Origin: Platycnemis pennipes
Lineage: Eukaryota; Arthropoda; Insecta; Odonata; Platycnemididae
Length of the DNA stretch: 64,000 nt
Reading direction: 5' to 3'
Assembly (NCBI GenBank): GCA_933228895.1
Contig: OW121854.1
Location: 52,866,609-52,930,608 of the forward strand
Below are positions 11,711 through 24,319 of the stretch, in pieces. A program made the translations under genes and the position numbers. Position 1 is the first letter of the stretch. Every line of letters starts with the position of its first letter. The notes beneath the pieces were generated by a model. The model ran no database searches. It was not told the DNA's origin and saw nothing but the letters and a program-made list of their open reading frames with translations.

Positions 11711-13399
11711 AAGAAGACCTTAACCGGGTTGTTTACCACGGCAAGGATAAACTTCAGTGTGTTTTTATCATGCAAACCGCAGGTCATAGTGAATATAAAA
11801 ATCCACTCCTAAGGGCTTTGATCTTTAGGGATCCAATATACTTTTTTTAAATGTAGCCTGCCCAATTCAACGTGAAAACAGTTGGAACACTTGGATATTT
11901 AAATATACATGTTAATGAACCCTTAAACAAAGATATATCTATGCTTTCTTCGATGCGCAAAATTTTGAACTATCTTCAAAATTCAAAATTTGAAGGAAAT
12001 TTTCACGAGAGTTCTTCCATCATATGTTTATTTTTATTGAATGTAGCTTTAAAATTATTGAATAATCTAAGGTATTTTTTTATTAAAATAGTGAGTCTTC
12101 ACTTTTTAACCATAATAACGGTGACTAAAAACGACACCAAGTTATCCACATCGCTACACCGTAGACCTGCGTAATAGTGGAACTGATTATTGGATTCTTA
12201 ACGTGGCAGTTCCTTTGTATTCATTCTTGACTCTGTCGTGAAACACTCGCAGTGGTTAATATGTGTCATATTCCTATGCAATCAACGCTGGGTCACGTTC
12301 GTTAGGGATTCTGTGTGGTTCGGATTTCCATTGCAGCACTTGTAAATTATTTAGTCGGGTAATTTTGCTCCAACCAGAATTACTTTCCTTGAATAAGCTC
12401 AAAAGCAGAAACAGAATTTCCTGACGTGAATGCATGCAGTTTGAATCCGCTCATCCGTTATGCTTGTGAGATGAGTGTGCGATGTGAGCTGCAATTGAAT
12501 CACGAAACATTGCCCAAAATTTGCATTTCACCAGCCCATCCCAGGCCACAAATTTCTCGCTTCGTGACCCACACACCCCCCTGGCTGTTGACAGTGACGC
12601 ATGTAAATGTCTCCATCACATCTTCCAAGAATCGGCCAAATGCCAGAGAGAGCGGCCTTTCTTTTGTTCTTCATACTTTTGCCCGCTTTGCAGCCTTGTA
12701 CGCGCCTTTCAACCCTCGTTGGCCTTCTCCGCATCCCCTTCTCTCCGCTATGAAACATTCAGCGCCATCGAGGTGACAGCAGGAGGTCATTTTCCATCAC
12801 CCTCGTCGTGTCCTCGTCTCGTATACTACGGTTCCCTCTTCTAAAAACTCCTCCGTTAGGCCCTCTCAGGTCAGCAACCTTTCGAGTCAGATTACCGTAG
12901 GAGTTCAGAATCTGGGCGAGCCGTTGTCGGCTTCCCACAGGGCTCTTTCATGCGTAGTCAACGTATGCATAATTATCGACCCCTCGCTTGGTTTGTCTAA
13001 GTGCCTTTGTGCGTGACTACGTGGCGAAATATTTTTTCGGAGTGTAGCCAGCTGTCCGGAACAAGCATTTTGTCGACCACTGATTTCGGCGGAAATGTTT
13101 CCGCTTGGGCAAAAACTCATAATAAATATTATTTTGCTAACTTTCCAAACAAATAAATATTTGGAATAGTATATTCAAATTGTGAACATCAATGAAGAAC
13201 CGGATTTTGAGTAGTATTAGCTTGCAAAAACTTAAAAGTAAGATCTATGATTCAACTCCTTAACGCTGTTAAGCACCAGCTTAGTGAATAATGTGTCACT
13301 CAGTCAAATCAAACCTAAGTCATGGGTGTCGTTGATGTCTTAAAAATGCAATAAGATAAGAAACTTTTTCCGGAGTAACTTGGTCGAATGTTTCCATAA
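11711..13399. other. Mixed AT-rich DNA with a GC-rich patch
   Basis: AT-rich except for about 12400-12900, which is GC-richer and pyrimidine-rich. Frames at 11872-12174, 12426-12776, 12521-12844 and 12528-12758 are unrecognised; the 12426 frame begins at GTG and overlaps an open frame on the opposite strand. No gene supported. Confidence 0.5.
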
Positions 13400-13487
13400 T
13401 GGAGAAGAGAAAAACCAACAAAAAAATCCAATTGCACTAACAATGTAATTCTAAATGGAATTGCATTGTTAGTTTTTCTCTTCTCCA
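13400..13487. repeat. Two-tier inverted repeat (hairpin/MITE-like remnant)
   Basis: Outer arms 13400-13415 and 13472-13487 are perfect inverted copies (GGAGAAGAGAAAAAC and its complement). Inner arms 13436-13450 and 13459-13473 pair with one mismatch (ACTAACAATG.AATT). The left side has a 20-nt bulge (13416-13435) and the central loop is 8 nt. No protein or known family is visible. Confidence 0.8.
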
Positions 13488-14479
13488 AGTCAATAAGAGT
13501 CAAAGAAAGTATTCTTAAAAATAGAAAAAAACGGTACACATAATACTCTGCGTTACTAAAGAGATGAGTAACCATACATTCAGCTAACAATATCAAATCA
13601 TTCTTATGCATTTTATCTTTGAGCTATGCATCGTCGATAAATTACCAAATTACTGGAGGATGGATACATAAATCCGTCGTTTGCTATAATCCTACCGTGG
13701 ATCCGTAGGATTATTATGGTAATTCGTAGGTAACATTTTAGTGTTTATGTTTGTTACACCGTTAATGGAATGTTGTGTCTGTCTACAAACCGTAGTTGCT
13801 GCTTTTAGTCATCTTTCAGGGATACCATAATTTACTTCCGTTATTATAAGACGCAAATAAGCTGACCCTGTTGCTATACTTACCTAGTCTAACTGTTGCA
13901 AACAAATAGCTGCGTAAGTTCAATATCCTCCTTTGAAGAATTTGATGTTGTGGTTTAGAAATTTTGAAGCTTTCAATCTAATACTAATAGACAAGAGATT
14001 GTAATTGATAGCGGTGATGGGAGATTAGTTCTGTGCCCGCTGATAAACCTGGAAAGTGTTACCTTCACTGCTTAGTTTGACCAAATTTCTACTTTGATGA
14101 CTCACGCATTAGTAGTAGTATTTTTAATGCTTCCTGTTTTATCTCAGGATATATTGCCATACTAGTAACATTATTAGTCATTTATTTTATTTGTTAAAAT
14201 TAGATAAGCAAGTTGAAATAACGATTTTTGTATGTGCCTATTATCTCACAATAGCGGACACTGAAGTTGTGCGGAATATTGGGAAATAATATTTTTCTTG
14301 TGTTATTTGCCTACATGCATTGACTGTGTCTTAAAATTGAAAATGCGACATTTTTGTGCTGTCGATGTGTGATAAAATTCTTATAAAGCCTTCTAAGTTT
14401 TTTTTCACGAATAAGCAAGTTGGAAAATTAATATAGCTACTCGCGAGATGTAAGCATCACGCCAGCGTTAGCCTTCCTG
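13488..14479. other. AT-rich stretch, no gene seen
   Basis: AT-rich, without a supportable gene or repeat. Confidence 0.6.
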
Positions 14480-15470
14480 AAGGCAAGCGGGAAAACACGA
14501 GAATTTCGCACAGATTCTATCCAGAGAGTGCCATAGTAATGTGGTTCATCTCTCACTCAGCGTTTCAATTTCTCGAATCCATAAGCAATAACCGAGGTAT
14601 GGCCGGAGCGCCCCATTTCGTGCGAGCACTACGCCTTTATGCCTCCTAGGGCCGCGTAAAAAAGAAAACAGCGTGGCTGGGAACGAGTGTGATTCGGGAG
14701 GGGTCGCTTTCGTAGCCCGGGCGTTGAAGGTGGGCGGCGATGTCACCCCTCCCCCTGGTCCCCCGGAGGGCAGGGGTTGTGGAGGAGGCGCGTGGGAGGA
14801 AGATATGCATGCGCAATTTCGATGCGTCGCTGTTTCCTCCCTTCGCATCCACCCGAAACCGTTTGCCGCCTCACAGTGCCGCCGGGAATACAACCTCCCT
14901 ACCTCTCCCTCTCTCTCTGCGACCGAATTCCGTCCGTAACGCCCCCCTTACTTCCTCGGGAAACGCTGCTCCCAATGCCTACGCCCTTTCATTTTTTGTT
15001 GCTATTTTTATTATTATCATTTTTCTACGTAGGAAGAAGGGAAACAAAATGGGGACTTGCGCTCTTGTGTGAGCTCGGCCCTCCCAATGTCGCTTGCTAC
15101 CTGTCGAAAGAACGTTCCACACCGCTCGGCCGTACCATATCGTCGTGTGTTTTCTCTAAACTTCAAATCTTATCCGCGCACTTCTTTCAGGTTCCAACGC
15201 TTCTTCCTTGCATTTCTGCGTTGAACCATTTCATCTTGTCCTCTCACAATACTTCCTTACATTTTCTATCCGCTTTTGCCTCGCTTCTCATTCCTTTTTC
15301 TGCATCCGCCACCTAGGCATCCTGATACAATTTTCCTCTTTCCTATTATTTCTCTTTTGTTTGTTTATCTTACGATAACATTTTTCCATAGCACTTTAAG
15401 GTCACCTCGTCCTTCTCGTACTTTTGCCTCGAAGATCCAGTTTGCCACTGTTTCGGCTTGATGCCCGAGT
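14480..15470. other. GC-rich, CpG-containing island
   Basis: 14480-14900 is CpG-containing, and 14880-15440 is pyrimidine-rich on the + strand. Six overlapping frames on both strands (up to 179 codons at 14777-15316) are Ser/Leu/Pro/Phe-rich translations of pyrimidine tracts without domain signatures. It could hold a promoter or a non-coding exon, but nothing decides this. Confidence 0.5.
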
Positions 15471-15945
15471 AAAACTGTTTTTGTGTTCAGACGATGTCAA
15501 TAAATCAATGTGTACAGGATAGATTAAAACACCGTTAGAATGTGCAAAAAAGTGCAAATGTTGTTTATCATGGGTTTTATGGTTTGTTGAAAACAATTGA
15601 GGACTTATTTTGAAATGCTGTGTAAATTATAACGGTAAATAAGAGTTATTAGTCGTAGCTTCTCTGTCATTACATAATCGTTTGCCGTTTCAAAAATATA
15701 TCTCCAGTCTAGCTGAATATATTTTGGTGATGAACAGGACATCATGCTTCGTTTGATTCGTTGCAGATTTCTGAAAACCTTTAATTAGGTCCTACTATTA
15801 TAAAAGGTGTTTCCGGTAGTCTCTATCGTTATTTTTTATGCACCGACATTCTTGGTGAGATACGTAGGTGCGTTATCCCATTCGGATTCCTTCGTCTTCA
15901 TAAAGAGGAGGATTTAACGACTGAATTTCTTTTTCCTTTTCCTCA
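15471..15945. other. AT-rich stretch, no gene seen
   Basis: No supported gene or repeat between two GC-rich islands. Confidence 0.55.
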
Positions 15946-17118
15946 CATCCCATCGCATCTTATTCCCGCTCTATTACCGCTGCTCTATGCCGCGGTGAAC
16001 TTTGATGCTGACGCACACGCGGAACAATATAAAACAAGTTCTTTCCCTCCAAGGCGGTCCCATCTCACCCCATCCCCCCTGACCTTCCCCTCCTCTTTCT
16101 CCTAACCCCCTCTCGTACATCTCATCTTTCTTCCCCCTCCCTTTCTCTCCCCATTTATCGTTTTTGTTGCCCATCCCACCTCCTTTCCTCTCACTCTCAT
16201 ACCACTCCCCTCCTCCTCCCTTCCTCATCCCTCCCGCGGTGCCCTCTTCTCCCGTATAAATCGCCGGCATTTGTCATTCCCTTTGAGAAGCGGGTGCGTC
16301 CCACGGAGGAGAATGTAAGGGCTTTGCGCGGACGACTCGGCCCTGCCGAGAAGAGAAGGGGATGGGAGGAGGTAAGTTGGAGGCGGAGGGTCGTGGGGAG
16401 GGGTGGGTTGTCGTTGGTTTTGTAGAGTAGAGAGAGAGAGAGAGTGAGCCAAAGAGTGGGGATTTGGAGCCAGCAATGCGGCTGCCAAGGATACATTCAT
16501 ACACAGGTTTAAGTCCCCTTCTCCATCTCCACAGCATGCTGCTCCCCCTCTCCCAGGAGGGACTTTCCTTGGGACCCCGTTCTGGCCTCACAGCAACACC
16601 CACGGTTTTGCCACCTCCCTCCCGTCATCCTTCGCTCCCTTTCCCTTCCCCCCAAACATCCCTTGAAACTAAATCCTGACCACGTTCCCCTCAATTCATC
16701 CCGCTGCCCTCCCTACGACTCTTCTTCTCTTCCTTTCCTCTCAATTTTCGTCACCTCACGTCTCTTCCTAGCCTCCCTTTTGTTGCTCGCTTCCTCTCCC
16801 TTTTCGTCCTGTGCATCAGGTTTCTTTGCACTATACAAGAGTTTTCCTTTCTTTGGCTGCGAAAATTGTCGGCATTCCTCTCTTCTCACTTGTGTAACAT
16901 GCTCTTTATATCGTCTCGGTTTCCCTCCTTTTGTTGGTATTCTCTTGAACATTTCATTTCATTGGCGTATTCATTTCGGTGACTTCTTTGACGTGGTCAG
17001 TGACTCGGATTGTCAGCGTCGTCGTCAATTTCCGATCATAAGAAAGTTACATGGGACTATTATTCGGGGACAGCAGTCATGGAGAGCAGCTATACCGCTC
17101 TTTTTCACGTTCTTATAA
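15946..17118. other. Strand-asymmetric GC-rich island
   Basis: The + strand is pyrimidine-rich at 16040-16250, switches to purine-rich at 16300-16460, and returns to pyrimidine-rich at 16500-16800. Overlapping low-complexity frames occur on both strands. The 151-codon frame at 16663-17118 starts at ATG and has a Leu/Ser/Phe-rich hydrophobic first half, but it shows no conserved domain; its composition follows the tract. Confidence 0.5.
16429..16445. repeat. (AG)n microsatellite
   Basis: Uninterrupted AG dinucleotide run inside the purine-rich part of the surrounding island. Confidence 0.9.
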
Positions 17119-18165
17119 AAATGATATAATGACTATGCTCCATTAGGATTTATTGTATGTTTCTACGAATTTAGTACGGCAATAACATGGTACGTCCTAT
17201 TGCAAGGGACACACATGTAAATAAGTATTCAATATTCGACAAAAGAACTTTTTTTAACCCTCCCTACCTCTTTGGGTCTTTTTTGGCCCCAGATGATAGA
17301 AAAATTTAAACTATGAAATACCTTTGAAGTTTTATCCTTAAAACTCAGGCTCATTAATTATAATAATCAATATAAATCTCAGTATTACCACTCAGGCTAT
17401 ATATTTGAGGAATCAAAAACGATTATTAAAATGGAAAAAAAATTCAAAAAAAATAATGACAATGTTTCCATTTTGTCTTGAGCATTATCAAAATATAGGT
17501 AGTTTTATACCATAGCAACTAAATATATCTGGAATAACATAACATTGAAACCTGTCTGCATATTTGTTGTTAACTCTTGGTCCTGCATAAAATGCAATGT
17601 GAAATTGTTCATAGTGCAATATTTATGATTTTATGTTGATTAACTTCTTTGTGAGCATATTATGGAAGCCAATACTCCCAGGATAAAAAAACGTCTTTTT
17701 ACAGTTTCTTGAAGCTAAAAATGAAAGCAATATGTATATTTATAAATATATTTTTAATTGGCCAAGTTATCTTTGCAAAACCGTTTAAAATTAAGCAGTA
17801 TACATATTTATGTAATTATGTAATGCATGGATAGGCACACTGAGTTCAAGTATTAAAATGCCATTTTAAAGTTATTTCACGCAGAAATTCGTGTAAATTT
17901 GCATCATTATAAATTATTCCCTTTTCGTGCATTCATATTCCTGAAAATATTCGAGTTAACTTGTTTTTTCAGTGATTTTATGTGCACTTAAAATGAAATA
18001 TTTTGTTGCGTTCTATTTCAGAGCGTTAATTACTCCGGAACCTATTTTAAGCTTTTTCGTGTTATTATGTAACCATATATTTTTTACACCCAACTTTTGT
18101 TTCCGATTCTTTTAATGTACTTAATGCTGCCTTCAATATCATCCTCCTAATTTCACAGGAACATT
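17119..18165. other. AT-rich stretch, no gene seen
   Basis: Very AT-rich, with no open frame above chance length. A patch at 17260-17300 is less AT-rich (CCCTACCTCTTTGGG then GGCCCCAG), but no element boundary could be fixed. Confidence 0.6.
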
Positions 18166-18545
18166 TTATGAATTTAGTTGTCCCTCAATTTGCGACGCAA
18201 ATGCTAAATCCACTAGCTGAGGCAATGAGAAATGGTTTGTAGCTTTTGTTGAGCAAGGCACTGTAGAGACATCTGAATAGGGAGCGTATTGAGTTCGGTA
18301 ATACTCAGCAGCTTCATTGGGGAATTTGCACGTGTCTACAAGAGAGCGCTTTCCTATATTCAAGAGAATGTGAAGTGGTAATTGAGTTAGAGGTACTCCC
18401 TTAGCTGAGGCAACGCGGTGAACTCGATTCAATTAGAATTGCCATGTCACGGCCTCGCATCTACACCTAAGTAGGCATTCGAACTGGTGACATCTAGAGC
18501 TAAGTATTTACCTAATTCCATCAAGGCATTTTCGGCGCCAACACT
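18166..18545 (-). repeat. Candidate tRNA-derived SINE-like repeat
   Basis: On the minus strand the sequence begins GGCGCCGAAAATGCC near 18539 and has an A-box-like GATGGAATTAGGTA. A B-box-like AGTTCGAATGCC (18474-18485 on the minus strand) follows about 40 nt downstream, roughly as in tRNA promoters. About 300 bp of unrelated body follows. The 88-codon minus frame at 18166-18432 (starting at TTG) lies in that body; it contains no recognised domain and is probably incidental. The tRNA fold is not intact, so a functional tRNA is unlikely. Copy number cannot be judged from one window. Confidence 0.35.
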
Positions 18546-20690
18546 TCGGTATTAAGTACGATGTTCTTTAATTACATCTTACAATTTATTAAGCTTAAAA
18601 TCAAATTAAAAAACTGACTCACTAATGAAATTTGACATTGCTGACATTTGTATCAATTAAAACCATTTTCATTGGTGTTCCTTATTTCGTATTTGCAATT
18701 TGCGTTCCAACACAGATTTTAACCAGCAAACATTAAAACTCAAACTACCTTGTGTCAATAGTTTTCATCCTAACTCATGGCAAATTTCCATTTTACCAGC
18801 CTTCAATACATACCAGTCACTTAAGTATTTGTATTGATGAATGCATTAGATGTGCAACGAAAATGAATCAAAGGATTGCAGGATACAAAAAGTGGGAGAG
18901 AGTTTGCTGTGGAAAGGACTCTTGAGTGGATTGATATTAGTAATGAAGGAATAGTAATGATAGTTAGTAATGATAGAAGGTTGTTTTAAAGATTAATAAT
19001 AGTAATAATGTGTCTTTATTCGAGCGAGGTTTTGATTGTTATTTCTTCTCTTCCACCTAACCCATAGGATGTGACAGGTATTCTTGATAAATAGATTGGA
19101 AATAAGAGAGGAATGGGAAGTAAGAATGTATTAAAAAGGTTGAGCATGTATGTGCCAGTAGAGAAAAAAAATACCGCAGAAATTGATTACGCGAGAAGTA
19201 TTGTTGAAATAACAGCACAAGTGAGTCTGTCTACATGCGTATACCTTATTCGCTTAAATAAAGGTAATTAACTTTTTCAAGTGAATCAATCAGTCAGAGA
19301 ATCTTGTTTTTTATTTTTTTTCTTTTGTTGGACACAACTTTTTTTCTTAGCAAGATTTTAATATGAAATATGAAATAAAAAATGGTGCCTTGATAAAAAT
19401 TTCTCCAAAAGAAACACCATCATTCAATCGACCGTTTTGGAAATGTAGTAGTGATCCACTGCAAAATATTTATCTGTGAGAGCTTCGAACAGGCCGGGTA
19501 AAGCAAACACAGCTTGGTTTCCAATCCTAAGGCATTGAAATCCGGATCTTGTTAAGTAATGCAATTGCCCATGAAAGTTTAAGGTGCAGCTTACAGATCA
19601 CTGAAGCAATTAACTTCTCTGTCAATTTAAGCGGCTCCAAATATGCTGAAGCGGCCAAATCGCCCCTCACTACAGATTATACCAAGTAAATGCATGCCCA
19701 AGTGATGGTATTCGGAGTTATGTTGGTCAAAGGAGAGGCGAACTGGCCTTTATAACAGAACTCCCCCACATCGAAAAAGTAACCCGGGCAATCAAGGTAT
19801 TTCACCGGCAATTGCGGATCAATGTCGGGTTGCGTGCCACTCTGTTCCATATATTTTTATCCCATTTACAGCTGCTCCAATTCCTCATTTGTTTAAAATA
19901 ATTTTAGATGTACTACGAGTGTGGAGCAATTGGCTGCGGTCAGCGGTTTTTTTATACGCTTTGTGGCACATATCGTCGCTCAACCGACTGCCGGCCTTTT
20001 TACTGCTGAGTTTTCGCTTCGTGGCAAATGGAAAGTAGTACCTATTCTCAAATAAACATGGAGAAATGGAATTCGTGGAGCGTTAGAAAACCATTCTGTG
20101 CAGACATTGGCCTATCCAAATTTTTAAAACCCTGAGTACTTTTCCCGTACTTAGTAAGCACTTCGGTGGGCAATAAACGCAGGTATAGCATTTTGAATCA
20201 AATAACCTGACATGAGGAAAAACCTAAATAACAAATCTTCCGCAACGGAAAATACCCCAGTCATATAATGGCTACGTTCACAGCTCCATTGAGTAGCTAT
20301 ATCGAATAAGTCAGCTTCATCTTCGTTTGCACAATTTTTAGATTTTTTTTATTTTCTACTCGTTCACTTCTTGCACGAGATAAACATATTATTGATTACA
20401 GTGTAAGTTATTGCATATCAAACTCATCATTATTCCCAAACACAAACTTGGTATTTTCAGACTTGAGCAATAGATAAAGAAACCAGTCAGCCTTGCTTAT
20501 AGCACATAAATTGGCAAGAAAACGCCCACATCACAACTGTTCAGCTTAGAATATATTGGCTCCCATAATTTGTGTAGAAATAATAGCAATAGCTAACCTG
20601 GTATAATTCATACTCTCGACATTTGCTTAATATTTTATAATACTTTTTCATATGAAGTGCCTAGATTTAAATTGTTGTGTGCACTGTCTA
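18546..20690. other. AT-rich stretch, no gene seen
   Basis: AT-rich DNA with a somewhat GC-richer patch at 19600-20000 in which GCTCCAA/GGAGCAATTGG-like words recur on both strands. No boundaries or coding frame are supportable. Confidence 0.55.
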
Positions 20691-21520
20691 CGTTAGGTTT
20701 CCAAGACGGGCTTTTGTATGAAAATTCTGTTCCATTTTAGAGAAAGAGATCTTGTCAATTCCATCGGGGAGTACGTAGATTTGTGCCAGAGATGGTTTCT
20801 CCGTGGGATGCCAGTTCTTTTCTTGGGTTTGAAATTGGCTAAGGAAACCAATTCGATGGTTCCTTTCTCCTCTATTCTTCTTTGCCGACGTTAATATTTG
20901 AAAAGAAAAGCAAAATCTCGAGTTCGCATTCCCTTCTCCGTTCGGTGTGTTCGGGGAACCACCGTAGCAGCATTTGCGCTCACCCGGCCTTAATAACAGA
21001 GCTGGAAATTGGAGCAGGAAGCAAGGGTATGGGAGGAGGCGGGAGGGTCTAAGGTTGGCGGATATGGAGGCTGAGTCCCCTCCGCCCAGCACCGTCTTTG
21101 CCGTTTATAAGGCGATACCCTAGCTTGATCCCCTCCCCAGCTTCCGGCCCAACGCGGCCGTTTCTATCTTCGTGGCGCAATCATTTCGCCGGATAGAGCC
21201 GTGTTGTGTGCACCGGGTAACCTCGCCGCCGCCCGAAATGCTGCGGCCGTTGCCTCCGGAATTGGTCTAGCGTGAGACGTAAGGGAGGGCCGGAATCCGT
21301 GGGCGCGGAATATGCGCCTTCTTTGTTCCAGGGATGTTCTCATTTATCTCCCTACCTTTTTGTTGCACGTGCACTTAAAGTCACGTGGTTGGAGGGGAAA
21401 CGTGCTTGGGAACGGCTCGAGCGCTTCCTTTCCCGGGGGTTTTCATAGGTGAGGTTTTGAGTTGCTGCTGGTGCTTCAGGGAAGAGGACGGGAAGATTTG
21501 TTTTTGTTTTCATGCTATTC
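20691..21520. other. CpG-rich island
   Basis: The densest CpG stretch is 21140-21320 (GGCGCAATC, CCGCCGCCCG, GCGGCCG). The 134-codon minus frame at 20688-21092 has no domain and covers the flank of the island. A CpG cluster in otherwise AT-rich DNA may mark an unmethylated promoter or enhancer, but no transcript evidence is visible. Confidence 0.4.
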
Positions 21521-23130
21521 AGTTGCACAAATTACTTTTTGGCCGTCCCTGTATGTGTGTCAACGCCATTTTCAAGTTGATTTTAATCTAAAAGTCTATT
21601 TTTTTTTCTTTCGAGTAACCTTTTCCTTTGTAATTTTATTAAATTTTTTATTATGCCTTCGACTGCTCATTGTAATACTATTAAAGATATTGCATTAATA
21701 TAGAATTTGAAAACCACTTACACACTGCTGTGTGACGGTTCATTGATGATTTTCCAATAAGAGGTCACAAAATACATTGATGTTTCAGGGAATTAATCCC
21801 CAGTGAGTGTAAATATTGGAAGCACTCAATCAGCAGGAAATTGAGTTTTTTGGCATTCACTCATGTTCAACATAAATATAATGTGCTACTGTTTATGATT
21901 TATTATTATTTTCTCCTATTATGAGTGACTACGACAACATGACTGATTTTCGTAAAATATAGTTTCTTGTATGGAAGTATATTTCTTATAAGTAATTTTA
22001 TTGTTCCATCATCCATTGGTCGCTTATATTAGAAATTTAAATCTAATGAAAATCTGAAAAATATTTAAGGTTTTGCTACTTAGAGAATTGTATGAGAAAT
22101 AAATGCAGGTGATGACACAAGAAAATTTTGCGTCTCTCATCCTCGATTTGTTACTTCCAAGTCATTTTACTATTGTTTACTCTTTCTCATAAGTATACCA
22201 CCACCAGCGATTTTTAGAATAATTTGTTGTTTCGCGAGACAAGTAAAGGATTTTGCTATCTATTCATTGGTACTTACTCTCTTTTAAGACACAATGTGTT
22301 GCTTAAAATTTTTTCTCTATTTTCTGTAACAGGAGTGCTAACATCATTCTTTTTTTCCAGGTATTTCAATGACTGTGCTTCTCACTCCTGCTGGCATCAA
22401 GTATTATTCAATTGCCAGGTAATTAGTTTTTATTATTTTTTGCTAAATTTAATTTCAACTTGAAAATAAATTTCCTATATTTTAGCCCCGTTTCTATAAG
22501 ATTTGTTTGTGTATGTTTGTGTATTTTTGTAAGTATATAAACTCTGGAGATGTGCTATTTAAGAGGCACTTGTATTTTGACTTTTTCTCATGAATTTGAT
22601 ATTGTGTTAAGTATCACTTGAGTGCACATTTTAAGTCTTGCATATTCCCTTTATGCCCATTAATATTTTTTGTGAATTACAAATACTAGCAGCTATTCTA
22701 ATAACCATCGTTTCTTAGCATTGTATACAATTTTTCATCTAAAATGAGACGTCAGTATTTAATTACATAAAGAAGTTGACTGTAGTATAGAATTACATGC
22801 AAATTAAAACCTTTAGGATTTTATTTTAATAATGGAGTAGAATGACTAGATTTCTTTCAAATTCTCTATGGAAGGATAAGAGCGTGACGGAGTGAAAATC
22901 CCGAGGGTGTCCGTAGGTATATAAATGCTAAAATCAAGTCCAATATTTTTAGTTAACACTCCTTATGTGGCTTCATTGACAAAGTTCACGTAAAAAGCAT
23001 GTGCTCTGTGCATTTTCCTAATCTGTTTTCAGATTATAACATTATAACCACTCACGTCTCTTGCATATTAATTGATTCCGTTTTTTCACACGGAAAAAAT
23101 CATTGAAGGGGTTATTCAAAACTAAAAAAA
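21521..23130. other. AT-rich stretch, no gene seen
   Basis: AT/T-rich. The short frames at 21462-21698 and 22224-22463 are Phe/Leu-rich translations of T-rich DNA. Confidence 0.6.
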
Positions 23131-23791
23131 TTCCCTTACGATGCTACGGACCCCGATAATGACGCCAATGCGCTCATCTGAGAAAACCCCCACCCAAACT
23201 GGCACACGTGCATCCTCCCCTTTTTACAACCCCGAGGAAATCCATGAAACCTCCTTTAATTCGTGCCAAGCCCATAAACACAATCAAGGGCGAACGAGGC
23301 CTGCCCGGGATTTTGAATGCAAAATACGTCCTGGGAATAAGTGTGTCACGTAGCTAAGGCAGGCCACGGCAGGAGTGGCCGGGAGAGTGGGGTGACGTGG
23401 GAGAGGAGCCTAGGGGGAGAGGCGACTGGGAGGCTGTGCGTCTCCCCGCTTGGGGTCACGTTGGGGCGTGGATGAGGGGGGCGGGAAGGGGCAACTAGCA
23501 GGTGAGGGCCAGCCTGTCGGCTAGGGGCGATGCGAGGGAGGACGGAACGCGTGACGAAGCTCGGAGGGCTCGTGAGAATGTCGCAAGATCTCTACTCCAG
23601 CCTACGCCCACACTGCGTAAGCAATCTTCCTACTTTCCGCTCTCGTGAGGAAACACGAAGAGGGTAGTCGTGTGGGACAGGAACCTTTGGTTGCCCCCCT
23701 GAGAGGAAGCGGCAAAGGGAGAGGTAGAGACTGAGGAAGAGAGATAAAAGGGAAAGGAAGAGAGCGGTAGAACGACGGAACGAAAGGGGGT
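23131..23791. other. GC-rich, purine-skewed island
   Basis: From 23345 to 23790 the + strand is dominated by GGGAG/GGCGAGG runs, with tightly spaced G runs around 23450-23495. The 84-codon minus frame at 23602-23856 is Ser/Pro/Leu low-complexity sequence. The 70-codon + frame at 23141-23353 starts at ATG but has no recognised domain. Confidence 0.5.
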
Positions 23792-24319
23792 ATGGGGTCG
23801 TTTACCATATTTTTTATTGCCGAATCTGATAGAGTTTGTAAAATAAAAAGACCCATATTATTCTGTTTTTTAATCCGTCAATTATTTCTCGAGTTATAAG
23901 CGGCGAAAAACTGATGTTTTTAACCTTTTCGGAAACATGGGCGTGGTGCAACCTCTGAGGTATACCCACTTCGTCCAATCACAACTGAGCCCCCGAAGTT
24001 TCTTTGCGTTATCGCAATGGGGGGACACAGCTGACTCTGCCAATAGGAGCAGTTGCGACAGCATCTGTAAGAGCAGACCTTCCAAGAACCCCCCTCCCCT
24101 CCCTTCCCCTAAAAAGCAGTCAAGAACGGGAAGAATATGACGTCATTGCTATCAAAGCAGCTTTTTCGGTGGGCGTCATCTTTTGCTTATTTTAATTTTT
24201 GATTAATGAGTGAATTGCTGTGGCTAGAAGATTAATTTTTTCACTAAAATACTTTTTCGTTTCCATCTAGCAATTTCGTGTACAAAATTGCGATTTCGGT
24301 TCCGAGTAAATGCCCCCAT
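23792..24319. mobile_element. Candidate MITE-like element with degenerate terminal inverted repeats
   Basis: The left end reads ATGGGGTCGTTTAC. The reverse complement of the right end reads ATGGGGGCATTTAC (12 of 14 matching). The interior is about 500 bp and non-autonomous, with AT-rich flanks and a GC-rich middle. No convincing target-site duplication flanks the ends, so this is a weak call. A perfect TGACGTCA site lies inside, near 24138. Confidence 0.3.

Noticed and set aside
14777..15316. 179-codon open frame with hydrophobic stretches
   Set aside because: Apparent hydrophobicity comes from pyrimidine-rich DNA; other frames in the same island are equally open.
17260..17300. GC-richer patch as the end of a transposon
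   Set aside because: No inverted partner or target duplication was found.
18430..18545. Functional tRNA gene
   Set aside because: Box-like words exist but an acceptor stem and anticodon arm cannot be formed convincingly.
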